Positions 1 to 9,888 of a stretch of DNA of 64,000 nucleotides are shown piece by piece (the stretch's first letter is position 1; the number at the start of each line of letters is the position of its first letter). This DNA is from Brevibacillus thermoruber 423 (GTDB lineage Bacteria > Bacillota > Bacilli > Brevibacillales > Brevibacillaceae). The notes under the pieces were generated by a model, which worked only from the letters and a program-made list of their open reading frames with translations, searched no databases and was not told the DNA's origin. The DNA lies in contig NZ_ATNE01000001.1 of NCBI RefSeq assembly GCF_000454065.1, positions 719,798 to 783,797 of the forward strand, written 5' to 3'. The position numbers and the translations under genes are program-made.

Positions 1-1086
1 ATCCATTTCATATCCGAATACTGTGTAACCATCATTGTACCACTTTGCCAGAGTATACGCAGTATTTGTACCAGGAATGACTTCTTTAGCATCATAAGTA
101 TGCTGAGTTAGATATTTATTGCTGCTAGAACTACCCGTGTTTCTGGTGATAAGTGCTGTGTGGTCGATATGACCGTCACCAGCGAAATCTGCATTTACAG
201 CGTCACCAGTTTGTAAATCTGAAACATAAGCAGCTACACCTGCGCGGTCCCTCCAATGCAAGTAGAAATTATGTGCTCCGCCCCATGTATATGACGGAAC
301 GACCCCAAAACTCCAAGACTTAGGGTCTTGGTAGTTCGACCCATATTTATATTTCATTCCCGCTTCGTGTAAGGCTTGAGAAACAAAGTTAGCGCAATCG
401 TTCCAACATTTCTCATCGATTTTACATCCATATTTGTCAGCATAATACGACGAATACACTGGATTTCTGCCATTCCACCATTCATACGCATAATCTCGCG
501 CTGCAATGTTATCATACCCATTACTAGCAGCAACAGATATGTCCGTGGTACTTACCGATGCCGAATCCGATGCTTTATTGTCTGCTGTAGACGGTGCATT
601 TGGAGTAATCGGCATAAGGATGATTAACTCATCGATTTCATCTTCTGAAAGAGTCATGTTTTTTTCCAGTTTATCTTTGTAAGCTTTAATCTTGTCATTT
701 ATTGCGTAGTTCTCATATAAATCTATGAATTTGACGAAAGAAACGACTTTTTCCATGTCGGCTTCACTAAATAGACCATACGCAACCCCTAGAGACTTAA
801 CGAATTGTTGATATTCTGGGTTATCTAGGTCGGTTTCAATCTGAATACCATTATCTTTTATATGCTTGTTGATAATATCAATTGCCACGCTGTGTTCCTT
901 TAAAGCCTTCTTTTTTTCCACTTCGGGATCGCCGGGAAGGGTTTTTAGGAAGCGAATGTCGCTGGCTTTAAATACGTTGAAGTTATCGTTATTTGGCAAT
1001 GATTGTGCTTCAGCAGACACGCTGATTTAAGAACTTAGACTTAAACAAAGTGCCCCTACAACTGCCAATGCTCTCTTTAGCTTCAC
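1..1086 (-). pseudogene. Secreted amidase-domain (Amidase_6-like) protein with nonsense codon in its signal peptide; runs off the left edge
   Basis: Reading leftward from GTG at 1086 (GGAGGG about 10 nt upstream), the frame starts VKLKRALAVVGALCLSLSS, a typical signal peptide. It then meets TAA at 1027-1029 and continues ISVSAEA and on without another stop to the window edge, 362 codons in all. The C-terminal half carries the putative amidase / NlpC-P60-like signature: paired tryptophans in YAYEWWNG, the Cys motif KCWNDCANFVSQ and the His motif GHIDHTALI. An intact relative would be an exported cell-wall or peptide amidase. The stop falls just before the expected signal peptidase site, so the product is probably not exported. 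Restart at the GTG of VSAEA would give a cytoplasmic protein. A sequencing error cannot be excluded. The gene lies in AT-rich DNA unlike the region after 10.6 kb. Its C-terminus is outside the window. Confidence 0.75.
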
Positions 1087-1566
1087 GAATAATCACCCTC
1101 CATTTTGATTAGTAGCCTTAGACCATAAGACATTGTTTAGAATGCTTTCAAGAAAAACATTCCCGAAAGAAATATGAACTGACCAAATTAGCTTTTTTCC
1201 TGATATGCGTCCTTTCCGTTTACCTCTAAACCAACGATGTGTAGACTGGCGAGCAATTTCTTTTTTGACATGATCACCAACCTCTACTCTATATTTGTTG
1301 GAGTTGTCCCTCCTTAAATAAAGACGGACTATATTGGATATTCGTTACAATATTTCCAATTATTTTTTTACATTGCCCCAATTCAGCAGATAGTAATAGT
1401 ATCTCATTAAGTGGAATCCACTCTCCGCTATCTTCAAGTCCGAATAGCTGCAACCTACGACGTAGGCTGTTTTTTAAAAGTGTCGCAGAAGGAGACTTCC
1501 ACGCAACTTTTGGTTACAATTAACAAAAAACCGGAAACGGAGCCGACGACAGCGAAGGGCTGATGT
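1087..1566. other. AT-rich intergenic stretch, no convincing gene
   Basis: No open frame here has both a ribosome binding site and protein-like composition. Reading leftward, AAGGAGGG near 1312 is followed by only a 27-codon frame (MSKKKLLASLHIVG...). A small hairpin around 1455-1470 (CCTAC-GAC-GTAGG) followed by a T run could be a rightward terminator. The 3' edge is a breakpoint: the aldehyde dehydrogenase frame becomes recognisable only from about 1567, immediately after an in-frame TGA at 1561. Confidence 0.5.
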
Positions 1567-1783
1567 TCACCTCTGGGCGTCGTGGGCGTGATCACGCCCT
1601 GGAACTTCCCCGTCGCCATTCCCATCTGGAAAATCGCGCCGGCCATCGTCTACGGCAACACGGTCGTCTTCAAGCCGGCACAGGAGACCGCCATCACCGC
1701 CGCCAAGCTGATGGAATGCGTGGACGAAGCAGGGCTGCCCCCGGGCGTCGTCAACATGGTAACCGGCGCGGGTTCGGTCATCG
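1567..1783 (+). pseudogene. Aldehyde dehydrogenase, internal 5' fragment (left half)
   Basis: The frame reads [42 protein letters not shown]..., the cofactor-binding region of NAD(P)-dependent aldehyde dehydrogenases, with the PWNFP motif and the KPA(x)ET Rossmann lysine. About 130-140 N-terminal residues expected of this family are missing, so the gene is 5'-truncated. The frame stops at an IS21-family insertion after 1783. Deleting the element and one copy of the ATCG duplication joins VTGAGSVI directly to [18 protein letters not shown] at 3948, so this and the piece at 3944-4753 were one gene. The motif wording resembles the glutarate/ketoglutarate semialdehyde dehydrogenase branch, but the substrate cannot be fixed. 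Confidence 0.85.
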
Positions 1784-1869
1784 TGTCAAAATCGGTCGTA
1801 AAATCCCCAATATCAGCGGTTTAAAATTCCCCAGAAAAAGCCGACATACTCTCCGGGAGGAGAGTAAAT

Positions 1870-3107
1870 ATGGTGAAGAATGGGGAGTTTTTTGTGATCA
1901 AGGAAATGAGACAAAAAGGGATGAATATCACCCAAATCGCGGAAGAAACTGGACGAGATCGAAAAACGATTCGGAAGTGGCTACAGAAAAATGAACCGGA
2001 GAGCTATCGCCTACGTAAACCTCGTGTTAGCAAGCTGGAACCTTTCAAGTGGTACATTCGTGCTCGAATGGCAGAAGGTTGTATCAATGCTCGAATTATC
2101 TACGATGAAATAAAAGAGCGTGGCTACACCGGTAAGGACACAATCTTGCGTGACTTTATGAAACCCTTACGGCCACAAATTCGGGCAAAGGCAACCGAAT
2201 GGTACGAGACATTGCCTGGGCAGCAGGCACAAGTGGACTGGGGACATTTTCGAGTGGCATACGGCGGCAAGCAAAAACGGGTATACGCCTTTGTCATGGT
2301 GTTAGGGTATTCTCGGATGATGTATGTGGAATTTACGGAAGATGAAAAACTAGAACCCCTTATGGGTTGTCATGTCCGAGCGATGCAGCTTCGGTGGTGT
2401 TCCTCAAAACTGTCTATATGACAACATGAAGACAGTAGTTATCGGTCAGGACGACAAAGGCCAGGTAATTTGGAACGAGCGTTTTGCCCGTTTTGCTAGC
2501 CATTACGGTTTTAAGTTGTTACGCTGCAAGCCCTATCGGGCTCGTACGAAGGGAAAAGTGGAAAATGGAGTGGGGTACCTATGCAAAAACTTCTGGCCTC
2601 GTGTCCGTACCTTTACTGGACTTCAAGAGCTGAATGAACTGGTACGGCACTGGCTAGACACAGTTGCTAACTGTCGTGTTCATGGAACAACCCATGAGGT
2701 ACCAATTAAGCGTTGGAAAGAGGAAACTCTCCTACCAATGAACAACGTTCCGTTTGCTACTGTCGAGCGTCATTTCCGAAAGGTGATGGCTGACGCTCAC
2801 GTTTCCTATGCGGCTAATCGCTATTCCGTACCATGGACCTATGTAGGATATACAGTAGAAATACAAGACGCAAAGAACGGCATCTTACGTTTCTATTATG
2901 CCGGTCAACAGATCGCAGAACATCCTAAGCAGATAGGTCGGAATCAAACTGTGAGCATAAAAAACACTTCGAAGGAATCCGGACAATGACGGGCACCAAG
3001 GTTCCCCAACTACTCCCCGCTATGTTCCGAATTCAACACCCGAAGTGTTAGAACGCTCACTTACGGCATATGAAGAGTTGATGGAAGAGGAGGAGGTCCT
3101 GCATTGA
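1870..3107 (+). pseudogene. istA: IS21 transposase IstA, frameshifted
   Basis: The product would be the DDE transposase of an IS21 element. The N-terminal frame (from 1870) has the helix-turn-helix (MNITQIAEETGRDRKTIRKWL) and the first catalytic region QQAQVDWGHF. Near 2384-2392 the frame shifts: MQLRWCSS should read on as FGGVPQNCLYDNMKTVVIG, found in another frame from about 2391. A second shift occurs near 2955 (GRNQTVSIKNTSKESGQ instead of a continuing EHKKHFEGIRTM), and a third near 3025 before the C-terminal PEVLERSLTAYEELMEEEEVLH ending at 3107. At least three frame breaks make it a clear pseudogene. It overlaps the istB start at 3104, as expected for the family. Confidence 0.88.
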
Positions 3108-3883
3108 TTCTGCAAGAACGACTATTGGAAGCGTGCCGTCAATTAGGTTGGGTACGCATTCCGGATATCCTCCACTACCACGCCGAAGAAGCATCCAAAC
3201 AAAACATACCGTATTTAGAGTTTCTGGACAAGTTATTGCAGGAGGAGCTAGCGGCAAAATACGAGTGATTTTTGCAAACACGTACTCGTTTAGCCCGACT
3301 TCCTTATCGAAAAACACTAGACCAATTCGATTTCGTCTTTCAACCATCGATCGATGAAAGGCGTATCCGAGATTTTGCTACGTTACGTTTTCTGGAGCAT
3401 CAGGAGAATCTCATCTTTCTAGGCCCACCTGGCGTTGGTAAAACCCATCTAGCAGTAGCGCTCGGATTAGAAGCCATAAAGAATCGATATTCGGTGTATT
3501 TCATTACCGCCCACGACTTGGTTCAGACGCTACAGACAGCTTATGGCAATCGTACGATTGCCCAAAAGATAAAGGCTCTAACCAAACCGGATCTACTGAT
3601 CATTGACGAGATTGGATACCGAAAGATGGACGAAACCGCCGCCCACTTCTTCTTCCAAATTGTCTCTTAACGGTACGAAAAAGGTTCGATGATCTTGACT
3701 TCCAACAAAACCTATGGAGCATGGGGAGAAATCTTTGGCGATACTGTCTTGGCGACGGCCATTTTGGATAGATTATTACATCACTCCAATACGACCAACA
3801 TAAAGGGAGAAAGTTATCGGATCAAGGAAAAGAAAAAGGCAGGCTTCTTTCGTCCGGAGCCTGCCGAAGTTAACGAGCAATAA
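3104..3883 (+). pseudogene. istB: IS21 helper ATPase IstB, two in-frame stops
   Basis: IstB is the AAA+ ATPase that helps IstA choose a target. One frame runs from TTG at 3104 (AGGAGGT upstream) to TAA at 3883 and contains Walker A (GPPGVGKTH) and Walker B (LLIIDEIGY). It is interrupted by TGA at 3266-3268, after LLQEELAAKYE, and by TAA at 3668-3670, after FFFQIVS. Sequence on both sides of each stop matches the intact IstB at 7798-8565 (for example LARLPYRKTL and ILTSNKTYGAWGE), so both stops are later nonsense mutations and not gene ends. Confidence 0.9.
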
Positions 3884-3943
3884 CGGAGAAAATGGGGAAT
3901 TTTCGACCGATATTTTTGGGGAATTGTATAGCGATTATTGACA

Positions 3944-4753
3944 ATCGGCCAGGGAATCGTCGATCATCCCGGCATCGCCGCCGTTACGTTCACCGGCTCC
4001 GATCAGGTGGGCAAGCAGGTGGGCCTGGGAGCGCTCGCCCGGGGAGCCAAGTACCAACTGGAGATGGGCGGCAAAAACCCAGTCATCGTCGCGGCCGATG
4101 CCGACCTCGATCTGGCCGTGGAGGCGACCGTGAGCGGCGGTCTTCGCTCCACCGGCCAGAAGTGCACGGCCACCAGCCGCGTCATCGTCCAGAGCGCCGT
4201 TTACGACGCGTTCAAGCAAAAGCTGCTGGAACGGGTGGCCGCTCTGAAAGTGGGCGACGGCCTCGCCCCCGACACCTGGATGGGACCGTGCGCCAGCGAA
4301 CGGCAGATGCAGACCGTGCTCGGCTACATCCAGAAAGGACTCGAAGAAGGAGCCGTACTGCTGTGCGGCGGAAAACGCGTGACCGCGCCCGGCCTGGAAC
4401 ACGGATTTTACGTGGAGCCGACTGTCTTTGAAAACGTCACGCCGGACATGACCATCGCCCGGGAGGAGATTTTCGGCCCGGTGCTGGCGCTGATAAAAGT
4501 GGACACCCTGCAGGTGGCCAATGATTCCCGCTTCGGACTCAGCGCCTCCATCTTCACCCGGGACATCGGGAACATGCTGGCCTTTATCCGCGACATGGAC
4601 GCCGGCATGGTGCGCATCAACGCCGAGAGCGCGGGTGTGGAACTGCAGGCCCCGTTCGGCGGCATGAAGCAGTCCAGCTCCCACTCCCGCGAGCAGGGGC
4701 AGGCCGCCATCGAGTTTTTCACCGCGATCAAGACGGTGTTTGTAAAAGGATAG
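3944..4753 (+). pseudogene. Aldehyde dehydrogenase, catalytic C-terminal part (right half)
   Basis: This is the continuation of the interrupted aldehyde dehydrogenase. It keeps [11 protein letters not shown], the catalytic glutamate region [11 protein letters not shown], the nucleophile region [14 protein letters not shown] with the catalytic Cys, EEIFGPVL, and the C-terminal [22 protein letters not shown]. The 3' end is intact, TAG at 4751-4753, and an intrinsic terminator follows. Separated from its start by an IS and lacking the true N-terminus, it cannot make a working enzyme. Codon usage is GC-rich, matching the chromosome beyond 10.6 kb and not the AT-rich DNA around it. Confidence 0.88.
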
Positions 4754-4762
4754 AAACAAGCC

Positions 4763-4794
4763 AAGGGGAAGCCTCTTTCAGCTTCCCCTTTTTT
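4763..4794 (+). terminator. Intrinsic terminator after the aldehyde dehydrogenase remnant
   Basis: AAGGGGAAGC, loop CTCTTTCA, GCTTCCCCTT, then a T run: a 10-bp stem with a uridine tract in the + direction. Confidence 0.85.
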
Positions 4795-4976
4795 CTGCCG
4801 TTTGCGCAACTGGCGGACCTACATCTGGTTGCCGCAGATCTTGTCTCCACACCAGCGGCGGGCCCGGTTGCGGCTATGCATGGGGTATATATTGCGATTT
4901 AATAGCGAGGGGATAATAAACTGGAATCGCCAAGCAAAATTTTAGTGATTTCGAGCCTTTAATCCGATCCATTCGC

Positions 4977-5258
4977 CTAAAACAGTGCTGTCATAACGAC
5001 TACAAAAAGAATTAACGCAACAAATAATAAGGCAAAAATAATGCCCCATAAAACTTCTTGTTTTTTATTATCGGCAGAGCGAATATGGAGTATTTTTTTT
5101 AAAGCGAACAAGCCGATCAAAACGATCAACCCGATAACAAATGTACCTATTGATGCGTAGTATAATGTTATTTCTTCTTGGGTTGCTATAATAATAGCTA
5201 GAACTGTTAGCCATATGATTGCATATATTGCAATTATTTTTGACATGATTTTGTCCAT
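4977..5258 (-). CDS. Small three-segment membrane protein, unknown function
   Basis: 93 residues with three hydrophobic stretches (about residues 5-25, 34-53 and 70-91) separated by short charged loops, including KKILHIRSADNKKQE. AAGGAG stands 7-8 nt before the ATG at 5258. It follows the lipase gene on the same strand after a 141-bp gap with no obvious terminator, so it may have been cotranscribed with it. No family is recognised. Low GC matches the lipase gene. Confidence 0.6.
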   Translation of the reverse strand: MDKIMSKIIAIYAIIWLTVLAIIIATQEEITLYYASIGTFVIGLIVLIGLFALKKILHIRSADNKKQEVLWGIIFALLFVALILFVVVMTALF

Positions 5259-5399
5259 GTATTACTCCTTGTTATTGTTTTCAACAAATCCACATTTTTA
5301 CTAAAGTAAAGGGAGGAAATGAACTGCCAAGCTATTTTCCTCCCTCTTTTTTATTTCCCAAGCTTATTTAATTTTTAGAGCGATCGTCATATGTTCCTG

Positions 5400-6465
5400 T
5401 TAATGCTTTTCTACATAGTATGGTGTTCTTGGGTGTTTACGCATCGTACTATGTCCTCCAAACTCATCATCCCAAATCAGGAATCTAGTATTCATTTCTA
5501 CTGGAGAATCACCGAAGTCTTCCTCTGGGTCATAATCCGAGCCAAGAGCTGAATCAATATTTACTGGACCATCTTCAATATCTCCGTACAAAGGATAATC
5601 TCCCGTTTTATCATAATATTTTTCATTTACATATTCATTCCAACTCGAATAAGTTTTTGTCGGTCCAACCCCTAGTCCAGTCTGATATATGTTTCTTATA
5701 TCGCCAAAATCCCCAACCAGTGTATTATAGCTCGGGTTCCATCCAGCAAAACCAATAAGTGGTTTGCTGAAATCATTTTCAAACTTCCTGGAACCATTCC
5801 ACAATTCACTATCATCTCTATCTAAATCTCCAAAAGGTGCCTGATCGCTTCCAAAATGCGGAGTCCCCAGGGTAACCACCCTTTCAACATCTGCGCTTCT
5901 GATATTCTCAACTAAATACCGAGAAACCAAGCCTCCCATGCTATGCCCAACCAGATTTACATCCTGCGTTGAACTACTGAATACACTATTCTTCAACTCA
6001 CGAATAACTGAATTTAGATGGTTAGCTGCTGTTCTAACACAACCTGAAGTACCATCAGCGTTATATATAAATGTAAAAATATCTTCATTAGGGGTATACC
6101 CGTAATCAATAATTAACTTTGGACCAAGCTCTTCATCATCAACAATTCCAGTTATTGAATGAACATCAATATTTGAATATGTAGTTTCTTCATGAGTGCT
6201 ATAGCTTTCTCCAGTTATCGTTTCATAAGAACGAATGGGTTCAGAGGCCCAAGGTTCATCGTATCCAATATGATACCATCTATCTTCGAATCCCCAAGTG
6301 TCAGCCCCTCCCAATAAGCCATGAACTAAGATAACGGGTGTCTTTCCAGACTGGGTGGTGACAGCAGTAGCAGTAGCTATTGTCTCATCCCCCTGTTCAT
6401 ACACATCTTCTATTTTATAAGTAGACTCCAATAAATGGGTGTTATCAACATCATCCGCTTCGCCA
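5400..6465 (-). pseudogene. Secreted calcium-repeat lipase, C-terminal catalytic half, cut off by IS21 insertion
   Basis: This half encodes an alpha/beta-hydrolase with the oxyanion region PVILVHGLLGGADTW, the nucleophile elbow VNLVGHSMGGLVSRYLV (GHSMG, the G-x-S-x-G motif) and a likely catalytic His near FGGHSTMRKH. Such enzymes hydrolyse lipids or other esters outside the cell. It has no signal peptide of its own. Removing the element and one CGCCA copy fuses it in frame to the N-terminal half at 8637-9633: ...DDDISLDG-EADDVDNTHLL-ESTYKIEDVY... The restored gene is 685 codons plus stop. A truncated cytoplasmic product could start at the ATG near 6431 but would lack export signals. Confidence 0.85.
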
Positions 6466-6577
6466 TGTCACCGCCGGGATATAATTGACCCAGGTTCGCC
6501 GGAAAGAAAATGACCCACCCTTAGCGAATATATCCCCTTCGGTATTAACGGCCAAGTTAATCTTCGGAGGGAGACAC

Positions 6578-7801
6578 ATGCTAAGGAGTGGGATAGTGAT
6601 ATCGTTACATACCATGAGGGCAGAAGGCAAGAGTATTCGTGAAATTGCCCGTCTAACGGGGCATTCTCGAAATACAGTTCGCCGATATCTCCGGGGTGAA
6701 TTCTCCCCCGAAAAGGGAACCCGTAAATCTCGTGGTTCCAAGCTTGATCCGTATAAACCGTTCCTGCAGGAACGTCTTCAAGAAGGTATCTATAACTGCG
6801 AGGTTTTATTCGATCTTCTACGAGAAAAGGGGTATACCGGGGGACGTACCATCTTGAAAGACTATGTGAAGGACTTCCGTCCTCCCAAACAAGTTCCCGC
6901 TGTTCTTCGTTACGAGACGAAACCTGGTGAATATGCACAGGTCGACTGGGGACTGTGTGATTACGTAGATTTGGACGGTACAGTCCGAAAAGTGCCGGTA
7001 TTTGTCATGGTATTGGGGTACTCTCGTTCCACCTATATAGAGTTCACTAAGCGTTGTGACATTCACAGCTTTCTTCGTTGCTTGATTCATGCTTTTGAAT
7101 ATTTTGGGGGCATCCCAAAGGTAATGCTGACCGACCAGATGAAAACCGTCGTACTGGGCATGGGAGATGATCGAAAACCTCGCTGGCATCCGCTTTTTGC
7201 CGACTTTGCTGCAGCGATTGGGCTTGTTCCAAAAGTATGCAAAGTTCGACGCCCCGAAACAAAGGGAAAAGTGGAACGAGGCGTTCAATACGTAAAAAAC
7301 AACTTTCTTCCTGGCAAACGCTTCGTTGATTTACAGGATCTCAATCAACAAGCCCTACACTGGTGCGAGCGGATTAACCGCCGTATTCATGGAACAACCG
7401 GCGAACGTCCCATCGACCGACTCCGTGAGGAAAATCTGTCGCCTATCCCTTCAGCTGAACGATGGGAAAAATACTTGCATGAACCGAGACAGGTCAGCCG
7501 AGACGGATTTGTTAGCTACGATGGTGTACGATATGGGGTTCCATGGAGGTACAGTGGACGTGAGGGTACCGTGCGAGAAGTGAATGGGTGGGTGGAAATC
7601 TGGGCCGACGGCACATGTATTGCTCGACACCAAAAGGTCTATCGATCCCGTGCAACTGTTTTTTGTGAAAACCAGTATGCAGGTCTTACGACTGCTCAAG
7701 GATATGCCTATCCACGTCCGCAAGCCCGACAGATTTCATCGCAGCAAGTGGAAGTGCGTTCGCTGGATGTCTATGAGCAGCTGACGGGGGTGGGAGCATG
7801 A
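6578..7801 (+). CDS. istA: IS21-family transposase IstA
   Basis: 407 residues, starting at ATG 6578 with CGGAGGGAG just upstream; this fits better than upstream in-frame codons, which lack a ribosome binding site. The N-terminal helix-turn-helix (GKSIREIARLTGHSRNTVRRYL) binds the element ends. The DDE catalytic core is visible as YAQVDWG (first Asp), LTDQMKTVVLG (second Asp) and RPETKGKVERGVQYVKNNF (Glu). The C-terminal beta-barrel region includes FVSYDGVRYGVPWRY. Its stop overlaps the IstB start by ATGA, which suggests translational coupling. Confidence 0.95.
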   Translation: MLRSGIVISLHTMRAEGKSIREIARLTGHSRNTVRRYLRGEFSPEKGTRKSRGSKLDPYKPFLQERLQEGIYNCEVLFDLLREKGYTGGRTILKDYVKDFRPPKQVPAVLRYETKPGEYAQVDWGLCDYVDLDGTVRKVPVFVMVLGYSRSTYIEFTKRCDIHSFLRCLIHAFEYFGGIPKVMLTDQMKTVVLGMGDDRKPRWHPLFADFAAAIGLVPKVCKVRRPETKGKVERGVQYVKNNFLPGKRFVDLQDLNQQALHWCERINRRIHGTTGERPIDRLREENLSPIPSAERWEKYLHEPRQVSRDGFVSYDGVRYGVPWRYSGREGTVREVNGWVEIWADGTCIARHQKVYRSRATVFCENQYAGLTTAQGYAYPRPQARQISSQQVEVRSLDVYEQLTGVGA

Positions 7802-8565
7802 TTGAACTGGAACAGGCACGGCTACGTCTTGAGGAACTTGGGCTTCAGCAAGCGGCTCTACTCTTGGATGCCCATTTGGAAGCGGCAAGTCATGGACAGC
7901 CCACCTATCTGTCCTTTCTCAACATGCTTCTAGATGCAGAGATAGCGGAACGTCAAAAACGGAATATGGAGGTACGCACCAAACTCGCACACTTGCCTTA
8001 CCGAAAAACGCTGGAGGAGTTCGATTTTGCTTTCCAACCCAGCATTGACGAACGGTTGATTCGAGAGCTGGCCACGATGACTTTTGTAACCCGACACGAG
8101 AATGTCTTGTTCTTAGGGCCTCCCGGAGTAGGAAAAAGTCATCTGGCGGTGGCGTTGGCTGTAGAAGCCATCTCGCAAGGGATATCCGTTTACTTTGTCA
8201 GTCTCTCGCAACTCATCGAAGATCTGCGAAAAGCTTACACGGAAAACAGGCTGGATAAACGCCTACGCATCTATATTCGACCAAAGCTCCTGATTATTGA
8301 CGAAATTGGTTACTTACCGTTTGACAGTTTGGCAGCTAACCTCTTTTTCCAGGTAGTAAGTGCAAGATACGAGAGAGGGAGTATTCTGTTGACCAGCAAC
8401 AAGAGTTTCGGTGAATGGGGGGAACTGATGGGCGATCCGATACTTGCTACGGCTATCCTGGATCGGCTCTTACACCATTCCCACATCGTCAATATTAGGG
8501 GGAATAGTTACCGACTTCGTGAGAAGATGAGGACTGGAGCCTACGGCTCCCCCTCTACCACCTAA
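7798..8565 (+). CDS. istB: IS21-family helper ATPase IstB
   Basis: 255 residues, the AAA+ partner of IstA that works in target capture. Walker A is FLGPPGVGKSHLAVAL and Walker B LLIIDEIGYLPFD; sensor-like residues lie in ILLTSNKSFGEWGE. An N-terminal helical region (LRLEELGLQQAALLLDAHLEAA) is usual for the family. The start codon lies inside the last codons of istA. Length is typical (about 250 residues). No frame disruptions are seen, in contrast to the decayed IstB at 3104-3883. Confidence 0.95.
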   Translation: MIELEQARLRLEELGLQQAALLLDAHLEAASHGQPTYLSFLNMLLDAEIAERQKRNMEVRTKLAHLPYRKTLEEFDFAFQPSIDERLIRELATMTFVTRHENVLFLGPPGVGKSHLAVALAVEAISQGISVYFVSLSQLIEDLRKAYTENRLDKRLRIYIRPKLLIIDEIGYLPFDSLAANLFFQVVSARYERGSILLTSNKSFGEWGELMGDPILATAILDRLLHHSHIVNIRGNSYRLREKMRTGAYGSPSTT

Positions 8566-8636
8566 CCAACAAAAAATCGCCGGGTGGGTCAATTCTAAAC
8601 CGGCGATGGTGGGTCAAAATAAAGTCGGCGTTGACA

Positions 8637-9633
8637 CGCCATCCAGACTGATATCATCATCATATTTTACAGTCTTTGAAATTTTAAATGTCCCATCATC
8701 ACTAATGCTCTCAGCGTCGATTTCTAGTGGTAAATTGTTAAGTTTTACTTTCCCCTTTTTCTTCTTGAATTTTCCTTTTTTAGCTTCTTTTGTTGGTACA
8801 TATTCTGTAAAATCTTTGCTGGATAGTAAAACAAAAGTCCCTCCTCCTAGAAACTCAACCTCTATTGAATTTGTCCTTTTGGAATACTTTTGTTCCTTAA
8901 TAGGTTCTAACTGAACTTTCTTTTCATTGTATTTATATAAAACATAATCTTCATTTTTTTCTTTCTCATTAACTGGTATCGACAGATTAAATTCTATATT
9001 TGGATCCAAACTTACAATATTGAAAGTTAGCGCACTCCTTATTTCTTGGGCTAACAGAACTGGTGTCTGACGGACAATTACTTTCTGAGGAACGTTTGAA
9101 ATTCCGATCATTTCGCCTTTTATGCCAAATTCATTTTTTGGAAATGTGTATTTATGTTTCTCATCCCCATCCAACTTTTTGTTGTTGTTTTCATCAGAAT
9201 TTAATGGATCCGATCCTAAATACGAAATTTCAATACCATCTTTAAGACCGTCTCCATCAGTATCTGCAACTGATGGTTTTGTTTGGTATTTAACTATTTC
9301 AACTTTATCATCTAAACCATCGCCATCACTATCTTTAGCATCTAATTTTGTTCCCAATTCCTGTTCTTCAAGATTTGTAAGTCCGTCACCGTCATAATCT
9401 TCATCACCATCTAATATCCCATTACCATTAGTATCATTGTTTATTGTGCTGGTAATGAACAATTCATTAAAGTCTGTTAATCCATCATTATCGCTATCCT
9501 GTTTAAACTCTATACTGTCAATAGTTTTTTGCTTCGATTTTGCATAAGCTTCAGGTGTCATCACCCCTTGGAAGAAAAATAATGTAACAAGTGATGCTGA
9601 TAACGTTAGAATATGCATTTTCTTCATTAACAT
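8637..9633 (-). pseudogene. Secreted calcium-repeat lipase, N-terminal half with signal peptide, cut off by IS21 insertion
   Basis: ATG at 9633 follows AGGAGG at 8-9 nt. The protein starts with a signal peptide (MLMKKMHILTLSASLVTLFFFQGVMTPEAYA). Then come calcium-binding thrombospondin-type-3-like repeats: DSDNDGLTD, DTNGNGILDGDED, DYDGDGLTNLEE, DSDGDGLDDKVE and DTDGDGLKDGIE. A beta-rich segment and a lysine-rich linker (TKEAKKGKFKKKKGKVKL) follow. After YDDDISLDG the frame enters the IS end and stops seven codons later (VSTPTLF, TGA at 8614). The secreted N-terminal domain can thus still be made, but without the lipase half at 5400-6465. Confidence 0.88.
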
Positions 9634-9888
9634 TATTAAACCTCCTATTTTTCAATTTTTTACCTTTACATTGGTATTATACTCTTATAATTTTGACATA
9701 TCAACACTTTATATGTCATATTTTGGGTTTCATCTTTAATCGTGCTTGAAATTTTTCTATCGTAGTTTTCGTTTTTTATATGGCTTGTTTACGAATCTCT
9801 ACAGTCCCAAAAGGTGCACAGCCCAAACTGGTACGTCGCCTGCAATTCTATGAGTCCCTGATGCACCACTTCCTGTCGTCAGGCATTT
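9634..9888. other. Intergenic, upstream of the lipase gene
   Basis: AT-rich DNA from 9634 to about 9780 is the likely promoter region of the leftward lipase gene. From 9780 the base composition rises sharply. An open frame on the + strand (9780-10061) has no ribosome binding site or recognisable domain, and I do not count it as a gene. Confidence 0.4.

Larger units (their letters stand above)
1784..3943 (+). mobile_element. IS21-family insertion sequence, decayed copy (2160 bp) inside an aldehyde dehydrogenase gene
   Basis: The ends read TGTCAAAATCGG at the left and, on the opposite strand, TGTCAATAATCG at the right, the TG...CA termini typical of IS21 elements. Repeated AAAATTCCCC blocks lie inside both ends, like the multiple terminal repeats of this family. 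The element is flanked by a 4-bp direct repeat ATCG (1780-1783 and 3944-3947). It carries istA and istB in the usual order with overlapping ends, but both are broken by frameshifts or stops, so this copy should not move by itself. Confidence 0.92.
6466..8636 (+). mobile_element. IS21-family insertion sequence, intact copy (2171 bp) inside the lipase gene
   Basis: The left end TGTCACCGCCGG and the right end, read on the other strand, TGTCAACGCCG form imperfect terminal inverted repeats with the TG/CA tips. TTGACCC/TGACCCA blocks recur inside both ends. Flanking direct repeats are CGCCA (6461-6465 and 8637-8641), a 5-bp target duplication. Both transposition genes are open and overlap by ATGA, so this copy may be active. 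It is related to, but clearly different from, the decayed copy at 1784-3943. Confidence 0.95.
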
